From: UBA5972 sp964466385
Lineage (GTDB): Bacteria > Pseudomonadota > Alphaproteobacteria > Rhodobacterales > Rhodobacteraceae
Direction: 5' to 3'
DNA: 32,587 bases
NCBI GenBank assembly: GCA_964466385.1
Contig: CAYXNM010000012.1
Span: 1 to 32,587 of the forward strand
Shown: positions 1 through 8,177 of the stretch, piece by piece
Layout: every line of letters starts with the position of its first letter
Position numbering within the stretch: position 1 is the first letter of the stretch
Translations under genes and position numbers: made by a program
Notes under the pieces: generated by a model
Told to the model about the DNA's origin: nothing
Seen by the model: only the letters and a program-made list of their open reading frames with translations
Databases searched by the model: none

Positions 1-9
1 GGGATGGAA

Positions 10-85
<76 letters not shown>

Positions 86-161
86 GGATTGCGGCGCGTT
101 TTAACCGCAGATCAGACGCGCCGCAAGGGCATGTTTTGTCCTGCGGCGGATTTGTTGTTCA

Positions 162-186
162 CCGGGGGCCCCCAAAAGGCCCCCGG
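162..186 (-). terminator. GC-rich hairpin downstream of lon
   Basis: A perfect 9-bp inverted repeat (CCGGGGGCC / GGCCCCCGG) with a 7-nt loop lies 15 bases past the lon stop codon. The bases after it on the minus strand are only weakly T-rich, so it is a terminator-like or 3'-end-stabilising hairpin and not a textbook intrinsic terminator. It separates lon from the downstream tRNA-Val. Confidence 0.55.
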
Positions 187-200
187 CGAGAATCAGCGTA

Positions 201-2609
201 TCAATGCGCTATTGTCGGCGGTTCGGGTGCCGTCCCCTTGGTCAGTGCCGCGGCCTTGGCCTCCTCCGCGTCCGCATCCCATTCAATGGGGTCCGGCGTT
301 TTGACCAGCGCGTGGCCAAGGACCGTCTGAACATCGGAAACGGGGATGATCTTCAGCCCTTCCTTGACGTTGTCGGGGATCTCGGCCAGATCCTTTTCGT
401 TGTCAGCGGGGATCAGTACGGTCTTGATGCCGCCCCGCAACGCCGCCAGCAGCTTTTCCTTCAGCCCGCCGATTGGCAGGACGTTGCCGCGCAGGGTCAC
501 CTCGCCCGTCATGGCCAGATCCTTGCGCACGGGGATTTGCGTCAGCACGGAAACGATTGACGTGACCATGGCGATACCCGCGCTCGGCCCATCCTTGGGG
601 GTTGCGCCCTCGGGCACGTGAACATGGATGTCGATCTTTTCGAAAGTTGGCGGTTTGACCCCGACATCGGTCGCAATCGAACGTACGTAGCTGGAGGCAG
701 CCTCGATCGATTCCTTCATGACGTCGCCAAGTTTGCCGGTGGTTTTCATGCGCCCCTTGCCAGGGAGCTTGAGCGCCTCGATCGACAACAAGTCGCCCCC
801 GACCGAGGTCCAGGCCAGTCCCGTCACGACCCCGACCGCGTTTTTTTCTTCGGCCAGACCGTATTTGAACCGTTTGACGCCCAGGAAATCGCCGATGTTT
901 TCGCTGTCAATCTCGACCTTGTCAGCGGCGCCCCTGACAATTCTGGTCACAGCCTTGCGGCTGAGCTTGGCAATCTCTCGTTCAAGGTTCCGCACACCGG
1001 CTTCGCGTGTGTAATAGCGGATGATATCGGTCAAAGCCTCGTCCTTGATCGACAGCTCGCCCTTTTTCAGGCCATGGCCTTTCATCTGTTTGGGGGCCAG
1101 ATACTGCTTGGCAATCTCGCGCTTTTCGTCCTCGGTGTAACCCGCAAGCGTGATGATCTCCATCCGGTCCAGAAGCGGGCCGGGCATGTTGTAGCTGTTT
1201 GCCGTGGTGATGAACATCACGTTGGAAAGATCGTACTCCACCTCAAGATAATGGTCGGTGAAGGTCGAGTTTTGCTCGGGGTCCAGCACTTCCAACATCG
1301 CGCTGGCCGGGTCGCCCCGGAAATCCTGGCCCATTTTGTCGATTTCATCCAGCAAAATCAACGGATTGGTTGATTTCGCCTTTTTCATCGACTGGATGAT
1401 CTTTCCGGGCATCGACCCGATATAGGTCCGCCGGTGGCCGCGGATTTCGCTTTCGTCGCGCACACCGCCAAGGCTGATGCGAATAAAATCGCGCCCGGTT
1501 GCGCGCGCGACCGATTTGCCAAGCGAGGTTTTACCAACCCCCGGAGGCCCCACCAGACACAGAATCGGTCCCTTGAGTTTGGCCGAGCGTTGCTGCACGG
1601 CCAGGTATTCAACGATCCGTTCCTTGACTTTTTCAAGACCGTAATGATCGTTATCAAGGATGGTCTGCGCCTTGTTGAGGTCCTTTTTGACCCGCGTTTT
1701 CCGGCCCCACGGAACCGACAGGATCCAGTCGAGATAGTTGCGCACGACCGTGCTTTCGGCCGACATCGGGGACATGGATTTCAACTTTTTAAGCTCGCCA
1801 TCGACTTTTTCACGCGCTTCCTTGCTGAGCTTGGTCGACGCGATTTTCTCTTCGTATTCGCGCACCTCGTCCTGACCGTTGTCACCGTCGCCCAGTTCCT
1901 TCTGGATGGCCTTCATCTGTTCGTTCAGGTAATATTCGCGCTGCGTGCGTTCCATCTGGGTCTTGACGCGGGACTTGATCTTTTTCTCGACCTTCAGGAC
2001 CGACATTTCCCCCTGCATCATGCCCAGGATGCGTTCCAGACGCTCTGAAACATCCAGTGTTTCCAACAGCTTCTGCTTGTCTTCGACCACCACGTTCAGA
2101 TGCCCGGCCACGGTGTCAGCCAGTTTCGCGGGTCCCTCGGAATCCGCGACCGCCGCCAGCGCTTCTTCGGGCACGTTCTTGTTCAGTTTCGCGTAGCGCT
2201 CAAACTCTCTGGAGACCGACCGGCTCAGCGCCTTCACCGATACGGGATCGCCGTATTCTTCTTCCAACGGTTCCGCGACCGCTTCGAAAAAGGCCTCATT
2301 ATCGGTGTATTCGACGATCTTGACCCGCGTGCGCCCCTCGACCAGCACCTTGACGGTGCCGTCCGGCAGTTTGAGCAACTGGAGCACGTTCGCAAGCACA
2401 CCAACGCTGTAAATGCCGTCATTGGTGGGGTCGTCCACGCTGGGGTCGATCTGGGAGGACAAAAGGATTTCCTTGTCATCCCCCATGACCTCTTCCAGCG
2501 CGCGGACAGATTTCTCGCGGCCCACGAAAAGCGGCACCACCATGTGGGGGAACACCACCACCTCGCGCAGGGTCAACACCGGGTACGTGATTCTGCTCGT
2601 CTCGGTCAT
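201..2609 (-). CDS. lon: ATP-dependent protease Lon (endopeptidase La)
   Basis: Lon is a cytosolic homohexameric AAA+ serine protease that degrades misfolded and regulatory proteins. The product has an N-terminal LON substrate-binding domain (about residues 9-205), a coiled linker, an AAA+ module with Walker A GPPGVGKTS at residues 354-362 and Walker B LILLDEIDKM, and a C-terminal protease domain. The catalytic serine lies in PKDGPSAG (S676) and the lysine in GGLKEKL (about K719), matching the Ser-Lys dyad of the family. Length of 802 residues is normal. I chose the ATG at 2609 because AAAGGA lies 6 bases upstream; an in-frame ATG at 2615 and a TTG at 2630 are possible but place the Shine-Dalgarno badly. 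A sigma-32-like promoter lies upstream, which fits the usual heat-shock control of lon. Confidence 0.97.
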   Translation of the reverse strand: MTETSRITYPVLTLREVVVFPHMVVPLFVGREKSVRALEEVMGDDKEILLSSQIDPSVDDPTNDGIYSVGVLANVLQLLKLPDGTVKVLVEGRTRVKIVEYTDNEAFFEAVAEPLEEEYGDPVSVKALSRSVSREFERYAKLNKNVPEEALAAVADSEGPAKLADTVAGHLNVVVEDKQKLLETLDVSERLERILGMMQGEMSVLKVEKKIKSRVKTQMERTQREYYLNEQMKAIQKELGDGDNGQDEVREYEEKIASTKLSKEAREKVDGELKKLKSMSPMSAESTVVRNYLDWILSVPWGRKTRVKKDLNKAQTILDNDHYGLEKVKERIVEYLAVQQRSAKLKGPILCLVGPPGVGKTSLGKSVARATGRDFIRISLGGVRDESEIRGHRRTYIGSMPGKIIQSMKKAKSTNPLILLDEIDKMGQDFRGDPASAMLEVLDPEQNSTFTDHYLEVEYDLSNVMFITTANSYNMPGPLLDRMEIITLAGYTEDEKREIAKQYLAPKQMKGHGLKKGELSIKDEALTDIIRYYTREAGVRNLEREIAKLSRKAVTRIVRGAADKVEIDSENIGDFLGVKRFKYGLAEEKNAVGVVTGLAWTSVGGDLLSIEALKLPGKGRMKTTGKLGDVMKESIEAASSYVRSIATDVGVKPPTFEKIDIHVHVPEGATPKDGPSAGIAMVTSIVSVLTQIPVRKDLAMTGEVTLRGNVLPIGGLKEKLLAALRGGIKTVLIPADNEKDLAEIPDNVKEGLKIIPVSDVQTVLGHALVKTPDPIEWDADAEEAKAAALTKGTAPEPPTIAH

Positions 2610-2690
2610 TTTCATTCCTTTGGCTGGCAAGCTGGCACTGGTCCCGGTTCACCCGGCAACCCCGGCCATCTTCTCTACTCTGGACCTAAC

Positions 2691-2719
2691 AGGTGGGAAG
2701 GTCGCGACATTCTGTCAAG
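2691..2719 (-). promoter_or_regulatory. candidate RpoH (sigma-32-type) promoter of lon
   Basis: On the minus strand CTTGACA (2713-2719) is followed after 14 bases by TCCCACCT (2691-2698). This resembles the heat-shock sigma factor consensus CTTGAAA - 13 to 15 bases - CCCCATNT, with most conserved positions kept. The predicted start would give a leader of roughly 75 nt before the lon ATG. TTGACA could also serve as a housekeeping -35 element, but no good TATAAT-like hexamer sits at 16-18 bases. Confidence 0.45.
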
Positions 2720-2846
2720 TGTCCGGTTGCGTTCCGGCCCGGTTCATCGCGATGAATTCTCGGTTCCCGATCAGGTCTGCGCACAGACATACCAGATTCG
2801 CGCGCGCCTGCCACCCATTCCGGTCACCGGGCACAAAAAGAGATCG

Positions 2847-3977
2847 TCACAGCGGCTCCAGATCACCCGCCGCGCGCAGCGCCTGAAACTGCGCGATGAA
2901 TTCCGCGAATGTCCTAGCGGCAATCGCGTCGCGAATTCCCTGCATAAGGTCCTGATAATAGTGAAGGTTGTGCCATGTCAAAAGCATGGAACTGATCATT
3001 TCACGTGCCCGGAACACGTGATGCAGATAGGCGCGTGAATAATTCCGGCAGGTCGGGCAGGAACAGTCGGGATCAAGCGGGCGCGGGTCATCGGCGTGGC
3101 GTGCGTTCTTGACATTGACCGCCCCTCTGCGCGTCAGCGCCTGCCCGGTCCTTCCCGAACGCGACGGCAGAACGCAATCAAACATGTCGACCCCGCGCGC
3201 GACCGCACCCACGATGTCGTCAGGCTTGCCGACCCCCATCAGATAGCGCGGTTTTTCCGCTGGCAGCATCCCCGGAGCATAGTCCAGCACGCTGAACATC
3301 CCCGCCTGCCCTTCACCCACCGCCAGACCGCCAATGGCAAACCCGTCAAAACCAATCGCGCGCAGCGCCTGCGCGCTCTCCTCGCGCAGGTCGCGAAAAA
3401 CCGAGCCTTGCTGAATGCCGAAAAGCGCATGACCGGGACGATCGCCAAAAGCCGCGCGGGAACGTTCCGCCCAGCGCATCGACAGGTTCATCGACGTCCG
3501 CGCTGTGTCCTTTTCCGCCGGAAACGGTGTGCATTCGTCAAAACACATGACGATATCGGCCCCCAGCTGGCGCTGTATGTCCATCGAGATTTCGGGCGTC
3601 AGTTCATGCACGGACCCGTCAACATGGCTCCTGAAGGTCACGCCTTTTTCGGTCATCCGGCGCAGATCGCTGAGGCTCATCACCTGAAACCCGCCGGAAT
3701 CCGTCAATATGGGGCGATCCCAGTTCATGAACCGGTGAAGCCCGCCGAGACGCCCGACCCGATCAGCCCCCGGTCGCAGCATCAAATGATACGTGTTGCC
3801 CAACAGGATATCGGCGCCGGTTGCGCGCACGCTTTCGGGCATCATCGCCTTGACCGTCGCCGCCGTCCCGACCGGCATGAATGCGGGCGTCCGGATGGCA
3901 CCGCGCGGCGTCTGAATCGCCCCGGTGCGGGCCTTGCCGTCGGTCTGGGCGATCTGAAACGAAAAGCGTGTGGTCAT
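2847..3977 (-). CDS. tgt: queuine/preQ1 tRNA-ribosyltransferase
   Basis: Tgt exchanges guanine-34 of tRNAs with GUN anticodons for preQ1, the committed step of queuosine modification in bacteria. The 376-residue product is a TIM-barrel Tgt of normal length. It shows the LTDSGGFQVMS substrate-pocket segment, the MCFDECTPFP and IGGLAVGEG motifs, and a zinc site formed by C305, C307, C310 and H336, with the spacing seen in the family. It is transcribed toward lon, with 237 bases between the tgt stop and the lon start codon, and divergently from the sufT-like gene. The pathway partners queA (11851-12906) and folE (32230 onward) are in the same window but not in the same operon. Confidence 0.97.
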   Translation of the reverse strand: MTTRFSFQIAQTDGKARTGAIQTPRGAIRTPAFMPVGTAATVKAMMPESVRATGADILLGNTYHLMLRPGADRVGRLGGLHRFMNWDRPILTDSGGFQVMSLSDLRRMTEKGVTFRSHVDGSVHELTPEISMDIQRQLGADIVMCFDECTPFPAEKDTARTSMNLSMRWAERSRAAFGDRPGHALFGIQQGSVFRDLREESAQALRAIGFDGFAIGGLAVGEGQAGMFSVLDYAPGMLPAEKPRYLMGVGKPDDIVGAVARGVDMFDCVLPSRSGRTGQALTRRGAVNVKNARHADDPRPLDPDCSCPTCRNYSRAYLHHVFRAREMISSMLLTWHNLHYYQDLMQGIRDAIAARTFAEFIAQFQALRAAGDLEPL

Positions 3978-4182
3978 GGGTCGCTTTTAGCCGCGATTCG
4001 GGCCGGGGTTCCAGCCTCAATCCGCTGGTGGAACGCGATCCCGCAAACTGTGCGCAAAACATCCGCGGCACCAAAGGGTCGCCTTTCCCCTGCACCCGTA
4101 AAACCACGGAAATCGCAAAGGCACTGGACATTTCGCCTCTAATCCTTATGTGTTTGCTCAGGTATTCAGAACGGGTGTTTTC

Positions 4183-4545
4183 ATGGACACATCAAGCGAA
4201 CAATTGGAGGGCACGCCGCTCATCGCGCCGTCAACGACGGCACATCCGCTTTATGATGACGTGGTTTTGGCATGCCAAACGGTGCATGACCCCGAAATCC
4301 CGGTCAATATTTACGACCTTGGCCTGATCTATACCGTCGAGATCACCGACGACAACCACGTTGAAATCGCCATGTCGCTGACCGCGCCCGGATGCCCGGT
4401 CGCCGGCGATATGCCGGGCTGGGTCGCGGATGCGGTTCTGATGGTTCCCGGCGTGAAAACCGTCAATGTCGAACTGGTGTGGGAACCCCAATGGGGCATG
4501 GACATGATGTCTGACGAAGCGCGGCTGGAACTGGGCTTCATGTAA
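4183..4545 (+). CDS. SUF-associated DUF59/MIP18-family Fe-S assembly protein (SufT-like)
   Basis: The product is a single DUF59 (MIP18/PaaD-like) domain of 120 residues. It carries the family segments DPEIPVNIYDLGLIY (about residues 37-51) and LTAPGCPVAGDMP with the conserved Cys71. SufT-type proteins help mature Fe-S proteins in the cytosol. The neighbour 98 bases downstream is an A-type Fe-S carrier, which supports this role. I chose the ATG at 4183; the frame extends to a GTG at 4150, but those extra residues look non-conserved. A short CCGGG/CCCGG hairpin (4554-4566) follows the stop codon. It could also be annotated simply as a metal-sulfur cluster assembly factor. Confidence 0.88.
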   Translation: MDTSSEQLEGTPLIAPSTTAHPLYDDVVLACQTVHDPEIPVNIYDLGLIYTVEITDDNHVEIAMSLTAPGCPVAGDMPGWVADAVLMVPGVKTVNVELVWEPQWGMDMMSDEARLELGFM

Positions 4546-4643
4546 CGAAACGGCCGGGACGCCCGGATGGTTCGAAATCAAAATCTTGTTAAGCGGCCCA
4601 CAAGACCCTAAATTGAACGTCAGGACCAACTTCAGGAACGCTC

Positions 4644-5009
4644 ATGTTCGGAATTCCGGGAAAACAGGCGGTCACCATGACCGAAAAGGCCGCGCGGCAA
4701 ATTGCGTTGCTGATGAACGACGGCGGCAAGAAGGGTCTGCGCATCGGCGTGAAGAAGGGCGGCTGCGCGGGCATGGAATACACGATGGATTACGTCGACG
4801 AGGTTGACCCGAACGACGAGGTGGTCGAGCAGGGCGAGGCCCGCGTGATGATCGCCCCGATGGCCCAGATGTTCCTGTTCGGGACCGAGATCGACTATCG
4901 CGTTTCGTTGCTGGAATCCGGTTTTGAGTTCAAGAACCCCAACGTGACCGATGCCTGCGGATGTGGCGAGTCGATCAGGTTCGACGACAAACTCGTCGGC
5001 GATGCATGA
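4644..5009 (+). CDS. A-type iron-sulfur carrier protein (SufA/IscA/ErpA family)
   Basis: This 121-residue HesB/IscA-family protein accepts Fe-S clusters from a scaffold and passes them to apo-targets. The three cysteine ligands are in place: C41 in KKGGCAGM, and C105 and C107 in the C-terminal DACGCGES motif. The start ATG has AGGAACG upstream. Its stop codon overlaps the start of the TfoX-domain gene by 4 bases (ATGA), which implies translational coupling. Which paralogue name (sufA, iscA, erpA) fits cannot be decided from sequence alone, but the SufT-like neighbour favours the SUF pathway. Confidence 0.93.
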   Translation: MFGIPGKQAVTMTEKAARQIALLMNDGGKKGLRIGVKKGGCAGMEYTMDYVDEVDPNDEVVEQGEARVMIAPMAQMFLFGTEIDYRVSLLESGFEFKNPNVTDACGCGESIRFDDKLVGDA

Positions 5010-5329
5010 GTGTTTCGGCCTCGGACATCGACTTTGCGTGTGAACTGTTTTCCCCGGTCCATGACCTGACGACTCGCAAGATGATGGGCGGACTGACGTT
5101 GTATTCCGACGGACGGATATTCGCGCTGGTCAGCAGTGATGGAACGATATTCCTGAAAGCCAAGGGAGACTTTGGGCAGAAACTGGCAAATGCGGGCGCA
5201 AGGCAATTCACGAGCACGACCAAGAACGGAAAAACCGTAACGATGGGGTACTGGAGCCTTCCGGAAGCGGCATTGGATGACCCCGAACAGGCCTGCGCCC
5301 TGGCCAGGGAATCCCTTGCGACACAGTAG
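5006..5329 (+). CDS. TfoX N-terminal domain protein
   Basis: The 107-residue product matches the TfoX_N fold: an amphipathic start (DIDFACELF), then TRKMMGGLTLYSDGRIFALVS and a central beta region, ending in MGYWSLPEAALDDPEQACALARESL. TfoX/Sxy proteins regulate competence in gammaproteobacteria, but stand-alone N-terminal domains in alphaproteobacteria have no settled role. The start at 5006 is chosen because it overlaps the preceding stop (ATGA) and begins the conserved region. The gene sits between the Fe-S carrier and tpiA, 13 bases upstream of the latter, so the three are probably co-transcribed. Confidence 0.88.
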   Translation: MSVSASDIDFACELFSPVHDLTTRKMMGGLTLYSDGRIFALVSSDGTIFLKAKGDFGQKLANAGARQFTSTTKNGKTVTMGYWSLPEAALDDPEQACALARESLATQ

Positions 5330-5342
5330 ATCGAGGAAACGC

Positions 5343-6092
5343 ATGCGGCGACGACTGGCGGCGGGAAACTGGAAAATGAACGGTCTTTTCGCCGCCCTGA
5401 GCGAGGCCGAAACCCTGTCAAATGCCTTCCCGGACCCGGGATGTGACATCGTATTGTGCCCGCCGGCAACGCTCCTCAGCGCCATGTCAACAAAATGCAA
5501 GGGGGGTGGCATCGCGGTCGGGGGGCAGGACTGCCATCGTCAGGAAAAAGGCGCGCATACCGGCGAAATCTCCGCCGAAATGCTTTACGACGCGGGCGCG
5601 CGCTACGTCATTCTGGGGCATTCCGAGCGCCGCGCAGAGCAGGCCGAGACGGACGCGCAGGTGCGCCAAAAGGCCAAACTGGCTTGGAACAACAACCTGA
5701 TCTCAATCATTTGCGTAGGGGAAAGCGAAAAACAAAGGCTGGGTGGCGGCGCTCTTGACGTGATTGCCTCCCAACTGGCGGGGTCTGTGCCAGACGGCGC
5801 CACGGGCGAAAACCTTGTCGTTGCATACGAACCGATCTGGGCAATCGGAACCGGTCGCATCCCGACGCTGGGGGAAATCGGCGAAATGCACGATTTCATG
5901 CGCCAGAACCTTGGGGCGCGTTTCGGGTCGCGAATCGCGGGGTCTGTCCGGCTTTTGTATGGTGGGTCGATGAACCCGGGCAACGTGGCCGATATCATCA
6001 AGGTTGCGAATGTCGACGGGGGTCTCGTCGGAGGGGCCTCGTTGAAAGCCGACGATTTTTCAAAGATCGTGCGGGCGCTGAGCGCGAAATGA
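5343..6092 (+). CDS. tpiA: triosephosphate isomerase
   Basis: TpiA interconverts dihydroxyacetone phosphate and glyceraldehyde-3-phosphate in glycolysis and gluconeogenesis. The 249-residue TIM barrel has all family signatures: GNWKMN with catalytic Lys11, GHSERR with the catalytic His, AYEPIWAIGTG with the catalytic Glu and start of the flexible loop, and the phosphate-binding GGSMNPGN and GGLVGGASL. The ATG at 5343 is preceded by GAGGA at good spacing and starts directly at the first beta strand; an upstream in-frame start at 5277 lies inside the previous gene. A hairpin just downstream has its U-tract on the opposite strand, so it terminates incoming minus-strand transcription and not tpiA itself. 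Confidence 0.97.
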   Translation: MRRRLAAGNWKMNGLFAALSEAETLSNAFPDPGCDIVLCPPATLLSAMSTKCKGGGIAVGGQDCHRQEKGAHTGEISAEMLYDAGARYVILGHSERRAEQAETDAQVRQKAKLAWNNNLISIICVGESEKQRLGGGALDVIASQLAGSVPDGATGENLVVAYEPIWAIGTGRIPTLGEIGEMHDFMRQNLGARFGSRIAGSVRLLYGGSMNPGNVADIIKVANVDGGLVGGASLKADDFSKIVRALSAK

Positions 6093-6105
6093 AACCAAGG
6101 CAGGC

Positions 6106-6147
6106 AAAAAAATAAACCCTCCCAAAGAGCAGTCTCTGGAAGGGTTT
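6106..6147 (-). terminator. intrinsic terminator facing the minus strand
   Basis: The arms AAACCCT (6114-6120) and AGGGTTT (6141-6147) pair, followed by an inner CC/GG and AGAG/CTCT with loop CAGT. On the minus strand the stem is followed by ATTTTTTT. This is a good intrinsic terminator for transcription coming from the small ORF at 6246-6356. On the plus strand the hairpin is preceded by A residues and not followed by T residues. Confidence 0.75.
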
Positions 6148-6245
6148 GTAGCGAAGCACAGTTTTCTTGCTCAACCTCTTTCCGGTCAGCCCCCAGGGAC
6201 CATGCCGAAAAGCGATTTGCGGTGCCCGGCCAGCGTGAAGCGAAA

Positions 6246-6356
6246 TCAGGTGTCGAGAATTTTTTCGCGCACCAGTATTTCCAGATCGTAATGCAGCCCC
6301 AGGGCAAAAAACACCAACGATCCGACACCGACCAGAGCAATCAGCTCCATAGTCAT
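6246..6356 (-). CDS. small single-pass membrane protein (uncharacterised, 36 aa)
   Basis: A short frame on the minus strand encodes 36 residues from the ATG at 6356 (39 residues if the ATG at 6365 is used). GAGG lies 9 bases before the 6356 ATG, and another in-frame ATG is at 6350. The product begins MTMELIALVGVGSLVFFALG, a strong hydrophobic helix of about 17 residues, and then has a charged tail LHYDLEILVREKILDT. The hydrophobic-then-charged pattern, plausible ribosome site and own downstream intrinsic terminator argue for a real gene. I do not recognise a family, and no function can be given. It is divergent from dnaB. The roughly 100 bases between its stop and the terminator could be a 3' UTR or a small RNA. 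Confidence 0.6.
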   Translation of the reverse strand: MTMELIALVGVGSLVFFALGLHYDLEILVREKILDT

Positions 6357-6395
6357 CGGCAGCATCCTCGATTCGGACTTAACGCCCCAACGATA

Positions 6396-6417
6396 TCAAT
6401 TTTGCCTCAATTTTGCC
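6396..6417. repeat. 11-bp perfect tandem repeat between the small ORF and dnaB
   Basis: TCAATTTTGCC occurs twice in direct succession (6396-6406 and 6407-6417). It lies about 40 bases upstream of the small ORF start on the minus strand and about 220 bases upstream of dnaB. An 11-bp period places both copies on the same face of the helix, as expected for paired regulator sites. Confidence 0.6.
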
Positions 6418-6473
6418 ACAATCTGTTTGAGAACGGTGAATGACGGTGCATTCCCGCATCTACCTACAAAATG

Positions 6474-6501
6474 TTGATATTTTCCGAGCATCTGATACAC
6501 T
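6474..6501 (+). promoter_or_regulatory. candidate dnaB promoter
   Basis: TTGATA (6474-6479) and TACACT (6496-6501) are separated by 16 bases. The -35 element matches five of six positions of TTGACA and the -10 four of six of TATAAT. It would give a leader of about 130 nt. Two TCCACAGG repeats follow downstream at 6544-6562. Confidence 0.3.
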
Positions 6502-6540
6502 CTGATGCGGTTGTGGCATCCGGGATCGGGCAGCCGGTTT

Positions 6541-6562
6541 TCGTCCACAGGCTTTCCACAGG
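6541..6562 (+). promoter_or_regulatory. pair of DnaA-box-like repeats upstream of dnaB
   Basis: TCCACAGG occurs at 6544-6551 and 6555-6562, exactly 11 bp apart. The 9-mers TCGTCCACA (6541-6549) and CTTTCCACA (6552-6560) each match seven of nine positions of the DnaA box TTATCCACA. A further similar 9-mer, TTTGCCACA, lies at 6412-6420. Binding is an inference from similarity only. Confidence 0.3.
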
Positions 6563-6639
6563 ATTTCCAGAGACCTGTCCAATTGCGCGGTTTCCCGCAA
6601 TCTGGAATACCCGAAAGGGGCGACGGGAAGGGGCAAGGC

Positions 6640-8148
6640 ATGAGCGGTATCGCGGCTATACACGAAGGGCAACCGGGCCTGGATGGCACCGAAGCCGGCG
6701 CACAACCCCAGCCCCATAACATCGAAGCCGAGCAGGCGCTGCTCGGGGCGCTGCTGGTCAACAATGACGTTTACGACCGCATTGCCGCGCTGGTCCGGCA
6801 GGAGCATTTCTTTGACCCGGTGCACGGGCGGATTTTCGAGGTTGCCGAACAACGCATCCAGAAGAATGCACTGGCCTCGCCGGTAACGGTAAAAGCCTTT
6901 CTCGAAGACGATCCGGGGCTTGCGGAACTTGGCGGACCGGCCTACCTGGCACGTCTGGCCGGTTCGGCAATATCGGTTTTTGCCGCACGCGACTATGCCC
7001 AGATGATTTATGATCTGGCGATCCGGCGCGAGTTGATCGCCATCGGTCAGGAAATCGCGGAAAAAGCCGGGATCGTCGATGTGCAATCCGAACCCAGCGA
7101 ACAAATCGTCCTGGCTGAACAAATGCTCTATCAGCTTGGCGAGCAGGGCACAGTCGATCACGGTTTTCAAAGTTTTCTTTACGCAGTTACCGATGCGGTC
7201 AACATGGCCAACGCGGCTTATCAGCGCGACGGGGGTATGGCCGGTGTTGCAACCGGACTGGTGGACATCGACAAGAAACTCGGGGGGTTGCATAAATCCG
7301 ATCTCTTGATCCTTGCCGGTCGTCCCTCGATGGGCAAGACGTCGCTGGCGACCAACATCGCTTACAATATCGCCAAAGCGTACAAGCACGGCAAACTGCC
7401 CGACGGCAGCGAAGGCGCTGTCGATGGTGGGGTTGTGGGGTTTTATTCGCTTGAAATGTCCTCAGAACAGCTGGCCGCGCGCATTCTTTCGGAAGCCGCC
7501 GAAGTGCCAAGCGACCAGATCCGGCGCGGTGACATGACCGAGACCGAGTTCCGGCGTTTTGTCGAGGCGGCCAAGGATCTGGAAAACTGTCCGCTTTTCA
7601 TCGACGACACCCCTGCTCTGCCGATTTCCGCCCTGGCGGCGCGCGCGCGTCGGTTGAAACGCCAGCACGGGCTTGACGTGCTGATCGTGGATTACCTGCA
7701 ACTGGTTCGCCCGGCCTCCGCCAAGGACAGCCGTGTCAACGAAGTCAGCGAAATCACCCAGGGGTTAAAGGCGATCGCCAAGGAACTGGACATTCCGGTG
7801 ATCGCGCTGTCACAGCTTTCCCGCCAGGTCGAGAACCGCGAAGACAAGCGACCGCAACTGTCCGACCTCAGGGAAAGCGGTTCGATCGAGCAGGATGCCG
7901 ACGTGGTGATGTTCGTTTTCCGCGAGGAATACTACAAAGAGCGTGAAAAACCGGGTGACCACGACGTTGGCGCGATGATGACATGGCAAGAAGAAATGGA
8001 GCACCTCCATGGAAAAGCGGAAATCATCATCGGCAAACAGCGCCACGGCCCGATCGGAACCGTCGAACTCAGCTTTGAGGGCAGGTTCACGCGCTTTGGA
8101 AACCTGGTGAAGGCCTATCAAAACCCTGCCGGCAGCGATTTCAGCTGA
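6640..8148 (+). CDS. dnaB: replicative DNA helicase DnaB
   Basis: DnaB is the hexameric 5'-3' helicase at the replication fork. The 502-residue product has the N-terminal primase-interacting domain beginning NIEAEQALLGALL, a linker, and the RecA-like C-terminal domain with Walker A GRPSMGKTS at about 227-235. Further motifs are FYSLEMSSEQLAARI, the Walker B region LIVDYLQLV, ALSQLSRQVENR, SGSIEQDADVVMF and KQRHGPIG. No intein interrupts it. The start ATG at 6640 has GGAAGGGG upstream; the frame is open further upstream, but those residues do not resemble DnaB. An inverted repeat (8178-8228) separates it from the convergent lpdA. Confidence 0.97.
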   Translation: MSGIAAIHEGQPGLDGTEAGAQPQPHNIEAEQALLGALLVNNDVYDRIAALVRQEHFFDPVHGRIFEVAEQRIQKNALASPVTVKAFLEDDPGLAELGGPAYLARLAGSAISVFAARDYAQMIYDLAIRRELIAIGQEIAEKAGIVDVQSEPSEQIVLAEQMLYQLGEQGTVDHGFQSFLYAVTDAVNMANAAYQRDGGMAGVATGLVDIDKKLGGLHKSDLLILAGRPSMGKTSLATNIAYNIAKAYKHGKLPDGSEGAVDGGVVGFYSLEMSSEQLAARILSEAAEVPSDQIRRGDMTETEFRRFVEAAKDLENCPLFIDDTPALPISALAARARRLKRQHGLDVLIVDYLQLVRPASAKDSRVNEVSEITQGLKAIAKELDIPVIALSQLSRQVENREDKRPQLSDLRESGSIEQDADVVMFVFREEYYKEREKPGDHDVGAMMTWQEEMEHLHGKAEIIIGKQRHGPIGTVELSFEGRFTRFGNLVKAYQNPAGSDFS

Positions 8149-8177
8149 AGCATTTCGGTTTTCGCGCAAACGCCAAT

